Assembly: GCA_964472315.1 (NCBI GenBank)
Contig: CAYYJS010000001.1
Location: 62,001 to 126,000 of the forward strand
DNA: 64,000 nucleotides
Source: CAYYJS01 sp964472315
Lineage (GTDB): Bacteria; Verrucomicrobiota; Kiritimatiellia; UBA8416
Direction of reading: 5' to 3'
The translations under genes and the position numbers were made by a program. Numbering within the stretch: position 1 is the first letter of the stretch; every line of letters starts with the position of its first letter. The notes under the pieces were generated by a model. The model did not search any database. It saw only the letters and a list, made by a program, of their open reading frames with translations, and had not been told where the DNA came from. Below are positions 23,684-31,598 of the stretch, piece after piece.

Positions 23684-26014
23684 TCAATCCGCGCGGACGG
23701 TCACCGTGTGGCGCGTGCCGGCGGGTTGGACCGGCACGAGATTGTCGGGCCGTCGCACCCCGTCGAGGGTGACTTCCGGGGGTAGACCGTTCGGCGTGCG
23801 CCGGCGCGCGATTCGGATGTCGTATGTGGCGCCGCGCCAATGCCGCTCCACGGCGGCGGTGCGCCACCGGCGCGGAAGCTGCGGATCGAGCCGCAGGCCG
23901 TCCGGCTCCGCCCGCACGCCGAGGAGCATGCCGATGGCCGTCCGGTAGTACCACGAAGCGGTGCCGGTGTTGGGCGCGTGACTGCTCTGCCCGGCCTTCG
24001 CGCTGCCATCGCGGCCGCGGTAGAAGTTCGGTACGTAGAGCGGGATCTGGCCGGCGCGCGCGATCGTGTGCGCGCCGTGTCCCGGCAGCAGCGACCGCAG
24101 CACCGCGAAGCCGCGCTCGGACTTGCGCGCCGCGAACAGGGCATAGGCGTAGAAGGTCGTGGCGTGACAGTAGACCGACCCGTTCTCGTGCCAACCGGGG
24201 ACCTTCTGGGAGAGTTTGCCGATGTCTTCGCGCATGGCGGTGAAGGCGGGGCCCAGGGTCATCGGTCCCGCCGGGGTGTCCAGCAGGGCGTCCACGGCGG
24301 CGACGCAGGCATCGGCGCGCGCGCGGTCGGCGACGCCGGCGATGATCGCCCAGCTTTGCGCGTTGATGAAGATCTTCCCCTCGCGGTCGCGGTGGCTGCC
24401 GAACGGCAGGCCCGCATCGGTGAAGCCGCGCACGTACCACCGGCCGTCCCACGCGAGGGCATTCACCGCCGCGCGCGATTCCGCCGCGGCCTTCCGGAAG
24501 CGCGTGGCGCGGCGGCCTTCGCCGCGGGCGACGGCGACGTCGGCCCAGGTTTCAAGCGCATGTACGGTCGCCTCGGTCAGCCAGATGGATTCGCCGCGTT
24601 CGTGCAGACCGGCCATGTTCAGCGGGTCGTTCCAGTCGCCCTGTCCGATGCGGCACAGCTTGCGGCGCGTGCGATCGGCGATCAGCCATTCCAAACCCAG
24701 GCAGACGTGCTCGTAGAGCGGCACGCAGGTCTCCGGGGCATCGGCGAACGGGATGGGCACATCCAGAATGTCGCGGTCGCCGGTCTCGTTCATGTAGAAC
24801 GTGACGGCCGTGGGCCCCCAACTGTTGATATCCTTGTGCGGGATGGCGTTGATCTCGATCTGCTTCACACCCTCGGCGAAGGGCATGCCGTGCGGCAGCC
24901 AGCCGTTCCGGTGTTGGTGGGCCCAGATGCGGCGGAACCAGTCGCGGCTGGACGCGGGGTCCACGTAGCTGCCGCCCATGGCGTCCTGGATCACATTCCG
25001 GCCCTGCGGGGCCAGGTTGAAACGGATCGTACGCGCGAGCATGAGCGAACGCCGGGATTGCCAGTGGTTGATGAAGTGGTTGAATTCGATGTCCGGCGTG
25101 GCGATGCGCACGGCGGGCGCGTGCGCGTCCAGAAAAGCCCGACTGGCGCGGATCGCCGTGTCGATGGCGCCGGCCTTCAGGTAGGCGCGGGACAGGCGCG
25201 CGGCTTCGCGGCGGTCCCTGGCCGGACCGAAGACAAGATTCACCGTGAACGACTTGCCGGCGGCCAGGGAACGGCGGAACTGGAAGGCGTTGACCGTGGC
25301 CTCGTTCGCCGCTTCGTAGCGGTCCGGCGCGGGCCCGAGGGTCTTCCGCGACAGGGCGGCGGGCGCGTGAAGGCCGGCCTTGCCGGCGAAATCGGCGGCG
25401 CTCAGGCTGTACGATACGGGCTTCCGATCGGCCGTGCAGAAGACCATGTTGCGCAATTCGCGCAGGCGGTAGTAGTCGCGATAATGCACGTAGTAGTCGA
25501 AGTAGTCGTGCAGGGCGCCGTTGAGAGCCGTGTCGAACCAAGCGGTCTGTCTCAGGAGCGACCGCCGTCCGACGGGGAGGTAGGAGTAAAGCGAGACCGC
25601 GCGGCGGGTGCGCGAGAGGTTCGTGACGGTGGCGGTCCAGAGTTCGACGTTGTCCGCGCGCGGGACCGCCAGACGGAGATCGACGGCGATGCCGTCGGTC
25701 TCGACATGCCAGGCGATGTCGCACAGCCCGGCCGAGAACGTGAAGGCGTCGGGAGCGGCCTGCACGGGGTCATGCGGAGCGCTCCAGTAACGGCCGGTAG
25801 CGTCGTCGCGCACGAAGAAGCATCGCAGGTTGTCGGCATACGGGGTCATGTTCGGCTGCTGGAATCCGGCTTCGGACACGCGGCCGCGATGATCGATCTG
25901 AACGCGCATCGTGTCGTTCCACAGATCCGAGTCCGCCGAAGCGATGAGGTCGACGTCGTGGACGAGGTAACGGGTGCCATCCGCCGAGAAGTGGGCCGCG
26001 CGGGTCGTCGTCAT
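23684..26014 (-). CDS. GH94-like glycoside phosphorylase (first copy)
   Basis: A 776-aa protein of the glycosyltransferase-36/GH94 type. These enzymes cleave beta-linked disaccharides (cellobiose, chitobiose and others) with phosphate, in the cytoplasm, and save ATP in sugar catabolism. The N-terminal beta-sandwich covers about 1-270, the (alpha/alpha)6 barrel about 300-700. The catalytic-acid motif GDWNDPLN is present with DWND at 460-463, and a phosphate-site segment TGTASWYYR lies near 693. The frame is open to 26116, but the ATG at 26014 has GGAGAA 9 bases upstream and matches the family's N-terminus. It is convergent with the oxidoreductase. It differs clearly from the second GH94 protein at 59577 and probably has another acceptor specificity. 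No signal peptide is visible. Confidence 0.82.
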   Translation of the reverse strand: MTTTRAAHFSADGTRYLVHDVDLIASADSDLWNDTMRVQIDHRGRVSEAGFQQPNMTPYADNLRCFFVRDDATGRYWSAPHDPVQAAPDAFTFSAGLCDIAWHVETDGIAVDLRLAVPRADNVELWTATVTNLSRTRRAVSLYSYLPVGRRSLLRQTAWFDTALNGALHDYFDYYVHYRDYYRLRELRNMVFCTADRKPVSYSLSAADFAGKAGLHAPAALSRKTLGPAPDRYEAANEATVNAFQFRRSLAAGKSFTVNLVFGPARDRREAARLSRAYLKAGAIDTAIRASRAFLDAHAPAVRIATPDIEFNHFINHWQSRRSLMLARTIRFNLAPQGRNVIQDAMGGSYVDPASSRDWFRRIWAHQHRNGWLPHGMPFAEGVKQIEINAIPHKDINSWGPTAVTFYMNETGDRDILDVPIPFADAPETCVPLYEHVCLGLEWLIADRTRRKLCRIGQGDWNDPLNMAGLHERGESIWLTEATVHALETWADVAVARGEGRRATRFRKAAAESRAAVNALAWDGRWYVRGFTDAGLPFGSHRDREGKIFINAQSWAIIAGVADRARADACVAAVDALLDTPAGPMTLGPAFTAMREDIGKLSQKVPGWHENGSVYCHATTFYAYALFAARKSERGFAVLRSLLPGHGAHTIARAGQIPLYVPNFYRGRDGSAKAGQSSHAPNTGTASWYYRTAIGMLLGVRAEPDGLRLDPQLPRRWRTAAVERHWRGATYDIRIARRRTPNGLPPEVTLDGVRRPDNLVPVQPAGTRHTVTVRAD

Positions 26015-26369
26015 GGGTATTGGTTCTCCTGATTCCGTATCGTTGAAGGGTGCGGCATCATGCCACGCCGGACGTGCGAATTCAACCGCCGATAAGGCGG
26101 GCGCAGCAATTCGCATGATGGCCGCTGGGTGACGTTGAAGACCGGCTAAAGCCGGTACACCAACGCCGAAATGGCGGATTCTTCGCTTGTTGGTGTCCCG
26201 CCTTCAGGCGGTCTTCAGCCATAATGCGCCCGGCTGTCGCGTCTCTATGGGATGAGCCTGTCGGGGGATGAGCCTTGCGTCGCGGCGGATCGTATGGCAC
26301 GCTGTCCCGCGAATTCGGTCGGTTCGATGAGACGTTATGATGAGAGATCCGATTTCGGGGAGTGTGGCG
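26015..26369. other. 355-bp divergent intergenic region with nested palindromes
   Basis: It lies between the GH94 gene (minus) and the cupin gene (plus). A bipartite REP-like palindrome occupies 26137-26216 and a related hairpin CCGCCGATAAGGCGG lies at 26086-26100. The remaining sequence has no supported gene and no strong promoter that I can identify. Confidence 0.5.
26137..26216. repeat. Bipartite REP-like palindromic element
   Basis: Left arm 26137-26164 and right arm 26189-26216 are 28-base imperfect inverted copies: GAAGACCG at the outer ends pairs with CGGTCTTC, and ACACCAAC with GTTGGTGT at the inner ends. Each arm holds its own small hairpin, ACCGGCTAAAGCCGGT and CCGCCTTCAGGCGG, and the centre holds CGCCGAAATGGCG. 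Hairpins of the form CCGxCTxxAGxCGG recur, which is typical of REP or small non-autonomous elements. Confidence 0.7.
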
Positions 26370-26747
26370 ATGAACGAGCTGAGGGCGACGGTCGGGCGAC
26401 CGAATGAGGAAGATAAGGCGGTCTTCGAAACGCCGCCCCGCACGGCGTACTACTATTTCGGCGCGCGCGAAGGACTCAACCTGGGCGCCGGCATCTGTCG
26501 CATTCCCGAGGGCAGCAGCAACCAGAAGCACGCCCATGACGATGCGGACGAGGTGATCTACGTGCTGCAGGGGAGTGTGCGTTTCGACTTCCCCGGCGAG
26601 AGCATCGTTCTGCACCCGTTCGAGGCCGTGTACATTCCCAAGGGCCTCGATCACCAGATCTTCAACGTGGGGCCCGGCGAGGCGGCCCATACGTTCACGT
26701 TCGCGCCCGCCGCCCCGGCCGATCGTATCCGCCGCAAGTACAAGTGA
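26370..26747 (+). CDS. Cupin-domain protein
   Basis: A small single-domain cupin of 125 aa. The metal-binding motif 1 is present as HAHDDADEVIYVLQG (about 52-66: two His and a Glu), and motif 2 as PKGLDHQIFN, with a second His (about 90-99). Family members are sugar isomerases, dioxygenases or non-enzymatic sugar sensors. The ATG at 26370 is preferred to the ATG at 26337 because GGGGAG sits 7 bases upstream of it. The epimerase gene follows after 7 bases, so the protein probably acts on the same sugar as that enzyme. Confidence 0.8.
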   Translation: MNELRATVGRPNEEDKAVFETPPRTAYYYFGAREGLNLGAGICRIPEGSSNQKHAHDDADEVIYVLQGSVRFDFPGESIVLHPFEAVYIPKGLDHQIFNVGPGEAAHTFTFAPAAPADRIRRKYK

Positions 26748-26754
26748 GCCGACG

Positions 26755-27615
26755 ATGAAGACCAGTATTGCTCTCACGCCGACGCCGTTGACGGGTGTAC
26801 CGTTCCTTTTCGCCGGCCGTCTGGATCACGGCATCGCCCGCGCGGCCGCCCTCGGCTACGACGCCGTCGAGCTGCACATTCGCGATCCGAAGGCCGAAGA
26901 CATGCCCGGCATTCTGGATCGCGTTCGCGCGGCGGGACTGGCCGTGTCCTCGTTCGGCACCGGGCAGGGCTGCACGCTGGATGGATTGACGATCGGCGCG
27001 CTTGACGGCGCCGTGCGCGAGGCGGCCCGCCGGCGGCTGTTCGCCCATGTGGAAGCCGCCGCCGGTACCGGTGCGACCGTCATCGTCGGCAGCATGCAGG
27101 GGCGGCTCTCGGCCGAGCCGGATGTCCGCGCGCGTCAGCAGACCGAGGCCGAGGCGCTGCTGCGATCGGTAGCCGAGGCCGCCGGCGCCTGCGGTGTGCG
27201 TGTGGCGATCGAGCCCTTGAACCGCTACGAAACGAACTTCCTGAACCGGGTTTCCGACGCGCTGGCGATGGTCGCGCGCGTCGACCGGCCGGCTCTCGGC
27301 GTGCTGCTCGATACGTTTCACATGAATATCGAGGAGACGGATATGGCCATGGCGGTGGAACAGGCCGGCCATCGCATCGGCATGGTCCACCTGGCCGATA
27401 GCAACCGCGGCGCGCCGGGGCTCGGGCACACGGATTTCGTGCCGATCGTCGCGGCCTTGCGGGCTTGCGGCTACACCGGCTTTCTATCGGCGGAAGTGAT
27501 GCCGCGCGGCGACGACGAGCACGCCGCCGCCGTCGGTATCGCAACCATGCGCGCGTTGCTCGGCGTCGCGGCCGCGGTGCGCGGACGGGCCGTCCGGGCC
27601 GGAGGACAACCGTGA
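26755..27615 (+). CDS. Sugar phosphate isomerase/epimerase (tagatose/psicose 3-epimerase-like)
   Basis: A TIM-barrel protein of 286 aa in the AP-endonuclease-2/xylose-isomerase-like superfamily. The metal site of ketose 3-epimerases is recognisable: Glu in IEPLNRYETNF (about 152-162), Asp and His in LLDTFHMNIEE (about 182-192), His in VHLADSNR (about 210-217) and Glu in SAEVMPRG near 243. Established relatives epimerise D-tagatose, D-psicose or hydroxypyruvate-type substrates with Mn2+ or Co2+. The frame is open to 26575, but that part overlaps the cupin gene, so the ATG at 26755 is used. The stop overlaps the GTG start of the next gene by three bases, indicating translational coupling. The protein is cytoplasmic. 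Confidence 0.85.
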   Translation: MKTSIALTPTPLTGVPFLFAGRLDHGIARAAALGYDAVELHIRDPKAEDMPGILDRVRAAGLAVSSFGTGQGCTLDGLTIGALDGAVREAARRRLFAHVEAAAGTGATVIVGSMQGRLSAEPDVRARQQTEAEALLRSVAEAAGACGVRVAIEPLNRYETNFLNRVSDALAMVARVDRPALGVLLDTFHMNIEETDMAMAVEQAGHRIGMVHLADSNRGAPGLGHTDFVPIVAALRACGYTGFLSAEVMPRGDDEHAAAVGIATMRALLGVAAAVRGRAVRAGGQP

Positions 27616-29603
27616 ATGGCGCCGCACCGTCGCCCGACGGACTACGCTTTCCGCCCAACATGCGCGCGGTCGGTTCCGGCGCTGCCGCCATCACGGCCTG
27701 TCCCGTGCTGACCGTTTACCCGCATGCCCGTGCCAGAACGCCACGTCGCCTGGGGTTCAATGTCGAGGTGCAGATCGATCACGACCGGATCAACCTGTGG
27801 GACTGGCTGGCCGACAGCGGGGCGACGGTGGTGCGCGAGTTTCATCCGGAAGTCGACATGCGGCGCGCACTCGTCCGTCCCGGCGTCTGGGGGGCGATCG
27901 GTTCGCGGGCCGACTATGACGCCTTCCGCGCGCGGCTGTGCGCCGACCCGCGCGGCGGCATCGACTGGGGCAACTACCGGTTCGGCGATGCGATTCGCTG
28001 GCTGGGGGTTCCGGACGCGATCGTCGGCCGGCTCGACAAGCTGGGCATCTACCCGATGATCCCGATGGGCTATGTGCCGAAGATGTTCCCGCGACCGCTG
28101 GTAAAGGACCCCGAGAACCTGGCGCCGGCCGATGAGGCGCGCATCGATTGGGAAGCGGCCGCTTCCGCCTACGAGTACTACCTCGCCATGGTCTACCACT
28201 TCGCCGCGGATTTCGGGTGCCGCACCTTCATGATGGTCAACGAACCCGAATACCGGTTCGGGGGCTACTATCTGCCGGCCCGGATCGAGGCCATCGTCGA
28301 CAAGCTGTTCGTCAAGCTGTTCCGCGAGCTGGACGACCTCGTGCTGTGGGATACCTATTTCCGGGCGCTCGCCGTGCAAACCACGGTGCTGACCCGCATT
28401 GCGCGCGACGCCGTCGACGATGCCGCGCGCCTGCTCGCCGTCGACGGCCGTCCCGCGGCGCTTGTGCTCTCCGGACCCGCCGCCGGCAACCTGGATGCCT
28501 ACTGGGCGGGCATCCGCGAGTCGGTGCACTGCTGCGATTACCACCAGTACAGCCCGTATCCCGAAGCCTACCGTGAACGCTTCCGGCGGGCGGCCGCGCT
28601 GGTGCGTGGCACCGGTCAGACCATCGCGATTTCCGAGTTCAACCGCCAGGCCGGCGAGATGCAGATCGATCACATGTACTTTCCGCTGCGGGAATCGCTC
28701 GGACTGGCGTCAATCCTCGCCGAGTTGCTCCAGGTCTCGCGCACCGAAGACCCCGAGCTTTCGGCCGCGACGCTGTACCATTTCGCGTTCCCGGCCACGC
28801 ACCGCAACTACAAGAGCCTGGTCTATGGGGACATGAACCGTGTCGATTGGTCCGGCCGCGACGCACGGCCGCGGGAGCCGGAACTGTATCCGACGACGGA
28901 CGAACTGCAGATCCGGTTCGCGACGCCCGCGTATCACATGTTCCGGATGTTCGCGCGATGCGCGGGATTCGACCCCGCGACGGGCGACCCGTATCCCGTG
29001 CTCGAGACTTCCGTCGCGATTCGCGATACGGCGCGGATTCCGGACCTGAGCAACGTGTTGCGCGTGCTGGCCGTGGACCAGGGCGAGCGGCTGATCGTGA
29101 CCCTGGTCAATCCCGATCCCGCGCGTGGCGATACGTTCACGATCGATCTCCGGTCCCTGCGCCGGGCATACGGCTGGGCCGTGATCCGCGAGACCGGCGC
29201 CGAACGTTGCGACCAGGTCACCGGCGAGGTGGCCGTCGTCGACGGCGCGGTGCGCGTGTCCGTCGCGCCCGAATCGCTGGTTCAGGTGATCTTCAGCGAC
29301 CGCGATCCCGGCACGATCGTCGCGCCGCGTCTGGAGGAGACGACGGAGACGCCCGGCGTCGCGGCGGCACTCGGATTATGGCAGACGACGCGCCTGCGCG
29401 TCATGGCCGAATGCGCCGGACGCCCCGTTGACCTGACAACGCACAATGTCATCTGGGAGAGCGAACAGCCCGACCTCGTGCGCGTGGGGCAGGGCGGTCT
29501 CGTGCAGCGCGTGCGCACGACCGACCGTGTCATCGTGGTCCGCGCCCGACTCGCCGACGGCCGCACCCTCGGCGAAGTCCGCGTGCGGCCGCCGCCGACT
29601 TGA
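27612..29603 (+). CDS. Clan GH-A glycoside hydrolase-like protein
   Basis: A 663-aa protein whose first 420 residues look like a (beta/alpha)8 glycosidase of clan GH-A (GH5/GH30/GH39 neighbourhood; exact family not assigned). A candidate acid/base Glu is E211 in MMVNEPEYRF, and the nucleophile E342 in IAISEFNRQ, a 131-residue spacing that suits the clan. The C-terminal 220 residues form beta-rich domains, the last resembling a bacterial Ig-like (BIG2) fold: SEQPDLVRVGQGGLVQ. It has no signal peptide, so it may be cytoplasmic. The GTG start at 27612 has GGAGGA 5 bases upstream and overlaps the epimerase stop. It is the third gene of a cupin-epimerase-hydrolase operon. Confidence 0.72.
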   Translation: MNGAAPSPDGLRFPPNMRAVGSGAAAITACPVLTVYPHARARTPRRLGFNVEVQIDHDRINLWDWLADSGATVVREFHPEVDMRRALVRPGVWGAIGSRADYDAFRARLCADPRGGIDWGNYRFGDAIRWLGVPDAIVGRLDKLGIYPMIPMGYVPKMFPRPLVKDPENLAPADEARIDWEAAASAYEYYLAMVYHFAADFGCRTFMMVNEPEYRFGGYYLPARIEAIVDKLFVKLFRELDDLVLWDTYFRALAVQTTVLTRIARDAVDDAARLLAVDGRPAALVLSGPAAGNLDAYWAGIRESVHCCDYHQYSPYPEAYRERFRRAAALVRGTGQTIAISEFNRQAGEMQIDHMYFPLRESLGLASILAELLQVSRTEDPELSAATLYHFAFPATHRNYKSLVYGDMNRVDWSGRDARPREPELYPTTDELQIRFATPAYHMFRMFARCAGFDPATGDPYPVLETSVAIRDTARIPDLSNVLRVLAVDQGERLIVTLVNPDPARGDTFTIDLRSLRRAYGWAVIRETGAERCDQVTGEVAVVDGAVRVSVAPESLVQVIFSDRDPGTIVAPRLEETTETPGVAAALGLWQTTRLRVMAECAGRPVDLTTHNVIWESEQPDLVRVGQGGLVQRVRTTDRVIVVRARLADGRTLGEVRVRPPPT

Positions 29604-29642
29604 TGACGGCGGCCACGCTGGCGGCTCCCGGTTCTGTTCGAC

Positions 29643-31289
29643 TCATCGACCAGGAAGCGCAGCCGTCGCGTTCACGCCGATCGTCCGCGTTACCGGAACG
29701 GCGGTCTGCACAAACGGCTCCACCGCGCTGCCCCACTGGCAGGCCGCGAGCTCGATCGTCAACGGCAGCTTCGCCCGCGGCGGGATATCCGTGAGCTTCA
29801 GCATGTCGCCGTCGACTACGGCCGGACCGCTCCGGACGATGTAGCGAACGGGCAGCCCCTTGCTGCTGGTTGCCGCCAGCTTCACCTCGCCGCCCGGTTT
29901 AAGCGGGGCGATCTCCGGAAAGTCGATCGTCTGGGCCTCTCCCTGTGTCAGTAGCCCATGCCGCACCGTGGCCGGCTGTTCCGCCGGGCGGTACGTCGCG
30001 TCGCCGGGATGCCACGCGGCGAGCGATCCGCTCATGCCCCGGCTGCCATACGAGCACACCCGGAACGTATCCGGGCCGATCGCCACAAAATCGCGTCCGC
30101 TCAAGCCGAACGGGCGGAACTGAATGGGTCCGTCCGCGTGCCCGATCGGACCGTCGGGTTTCGCGTACTTGTCCCGCGCCTCGGAAAGGAACGTGCCGGC
30201 CACGCGGAACGTGTCGGCGCCAACCCACGCCAGCCTGGCGTCGTAGCGCAAATCGTGCCGGCTGTAGATCGGGTTGCCGTTGGACGGGTCGGCAAACGCC
30301 ACGAACTGGGGCGCCTTGCCGAACCGGCCGGTGTGGAAATCCACAAAGGCCCTGGCCACATCCATGTCGGGATGCCAGTAGGCCGCCTTGCGGTCGCCCT
30401 TGTAGTCGGCATGGGGCGCCGGCGCGGGCGCATCCGGGGTGGCGGGCTCGCTGCCGGTCAGGACGCCCGCGTCCGCGGCGAGTTTCCGGCAGATCACCGG
30501 TTTCGCGGCATCGATCGGCCACTCGGGAATGCACGCCTGCGCGGCCTTGCGAACGAACAGGGCCGCGTACTCGCCGTCGCACAAATTCCACGCCATGTGC
30601 GTGCTGCCGGCCTCCACGATCAGACTGATGAGCATGTTCTCATTCGCGGCCCGCATGCGCAGGTACTTGGCTCGGTCTTCCTTCCAGGCGGTCTCGCGAT
30701 CCTCGAAGTCCCGCAGCACCCCGCTCGGTCCCGGACCGAACTCCTCGAACTGACCTTTCACCGCCAGAATGGGGATGCCGGTGATGTCCGCCTCCGGATC
30801 GTAGTCAGGCGGCATGAGGCTGCCCTTGAAGACCAGCACGCCGAAACACCGATCGCGGCGCCAGGCCGCCGCCGCGGTCGCGTAGATGCAGGATGTCGAG
30901 TGCCCGAAGCTGAAGAAAGGCGCCTGCTTGATTTCGGCATAGCCGGTGCTTTCGGCGACGGCGTCGAGCACCTTGAGGAAGATCTCGGGCCCCGGCCCGG
31001 TCTTGTAGTTGAAGATCCCGTCGATGCCCGCGCGGATGATGGCCAGTTTCTCGGCCTCGCACGCCTTGCGGATGGCCGGGTCGTCGGCGATGTAGGCTTC
31101 TCCGCCGATGAAAACCCCGCGAATCCGCTCGGCCGTGGGCGGGATCCACACATAGGCGGTGCAGGTCTTGCCATCCGGCCGCGCCACGGGAACGGCCCAC
31201 TGGTACACGGCGTCGCCGCGGGCACCGCCGGCTGCCAGGATCGCCAACCCCACGCACAATATCTCCGTCAACTTCTTCAACGTCCGCAT
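29643..31289 (-). CDS. Secreted alpha/beta-hydrolase-like protein
   Basis: A 548-aa protein with a cleavable N-terminal signal peptide (about 1-25, ending AAGGARGDA). The first half looks like an alpha/beta-hydrolase: oxyanion-side strand RGVFIGGEAY, nucleophile elbow FSFGHSTSCIYA (S about 129), and a possible catalytic His in EAGSTHMAWN. The second half (about 280-548) is beta-rich with no recognised domain. Substrate is unknown; esterase or deacetylase activity on polysaccharides is possible. AGGAGG lies just before the ATG, inside the 3' end of the XRE gene, with which it overlaps by 13 bp. It is convergent with the GH-A gene. Confidence 0.68.
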   Translation of the reverse strand: MRTLKKLTEILCVGLAILAAGGARGDAVYQWAVPVARPDGKTCTAYVWIPPTAERIRGVFIGGEAYIADDPAIRKACEAEKLAIIRAGIDGIFNYKTGPGPEIFLKVLDAVAESTGYAEIKQAPFFSFGHSTSCIYATAAAAWRRDRCFGVLVFKGSLMPPDYDPEADITGIPILAVKGQFEEFGPGPSGVLRDFEDRETAWKEDRAKYLRMRAANENMLISLIVEAGSTHMAWNLCDGEYAALFVRKAAQACIPEWPIDAAKPVICRKLAADAGVLTGSEPATPDAPAPAPHADYKGDRKAAYWHPDMDVARAFVDFHTGRFGKAPQFVAFADPSNGNPIYSRHDLRYDARLAWVGADTFRVAGTFLSEARDKYAKPDGPIGHADGPIQFRPFGLSGRDFVAIGPDTFRVCSYGSRGMSGSLAAWHPGDATYRPAEQPATVRHGLLTQGEAQTIDFPEIAPLKPGGEVKLAATSSKGLPVRYIVRSGPAVVDGDMLKLTDIPPRAKLPLTIELAACQWGSAVEPFVQTAVPVTRTIGVNATAALPGR

Positions 31290-31510
31290 TTCAACCTCCT
31301 GCCATTCAGCACCCAGAGGGCTCTCAGAAATACACCGGTAGTCACTCCGGGATCGCCCTTCTCCAGCCGCGACACCGTGCGTCTCTCAACATTCATACGC
31401 TCGGCCAGATTTGCCTGACTCCACCGCCTCCGCACACGTGCCGTCCGCACGCGTTCGCCAAAGACGTGAAGCTGCTTCGTCACATCCTCCGGATGGTATT
31501 GATGTTCCAT
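31277..31510 (-). CDS. XRE-family HTH protein, HipB-like, probably C-terminally truncated
   Basis: A DNA-binding protein of 77 aa. The HTH spans about 17-60: FGERVRTARVRRRWSQANLA, then a recognition helix NVERRTVSRLEKG. The following GDPGVTTGVFLRALWVL matches HipB-type antitoxins, which usually continue another 20-40 residues; here the frame ends at once with NGRRLKCGR. The final codons coincide with the ribosome binding site of the hydrolase gene, suggesting a junction where another gene's upstream DNA was joined. AGGAG lies 7 bases before its ATG, and the palindromes GTATATAC (31540-31547) and AGTACT (31534-31539) upstream are possible operator sites. No HipA kinase is adjacent. Confidence 0.72.
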   Translation of the reverse strand: MEHQYHPEDVTKQLHVFGERVRTARVRRRWSQANLAERMNVERRTVSRLEKGDPGVTTGVFLRALWVLNGRRLKCGR

Positions 31511-31598
31511 ATAACGCTCCTAATGGCGCTTTTAGTACTGTATATACGACATCAAGTTAAGATATAGTCGTCACAGTCAGGCTTGATTCAATCAGCCG

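Noticed and set aside
22218..24452. A 744-codon minus-strand frame crossing the oxidoreductase gene and part of the GH94 gene
   Set aside because: It overlaps two genes with clear motifs and has no domain of its own.
23840..26032. A 730-codon plus-strand frame opposite the first GH94 gene
   Set aside because: It is the complementary shadow of a gene with the DWND catalytic motif and a proper ribosome binding site.
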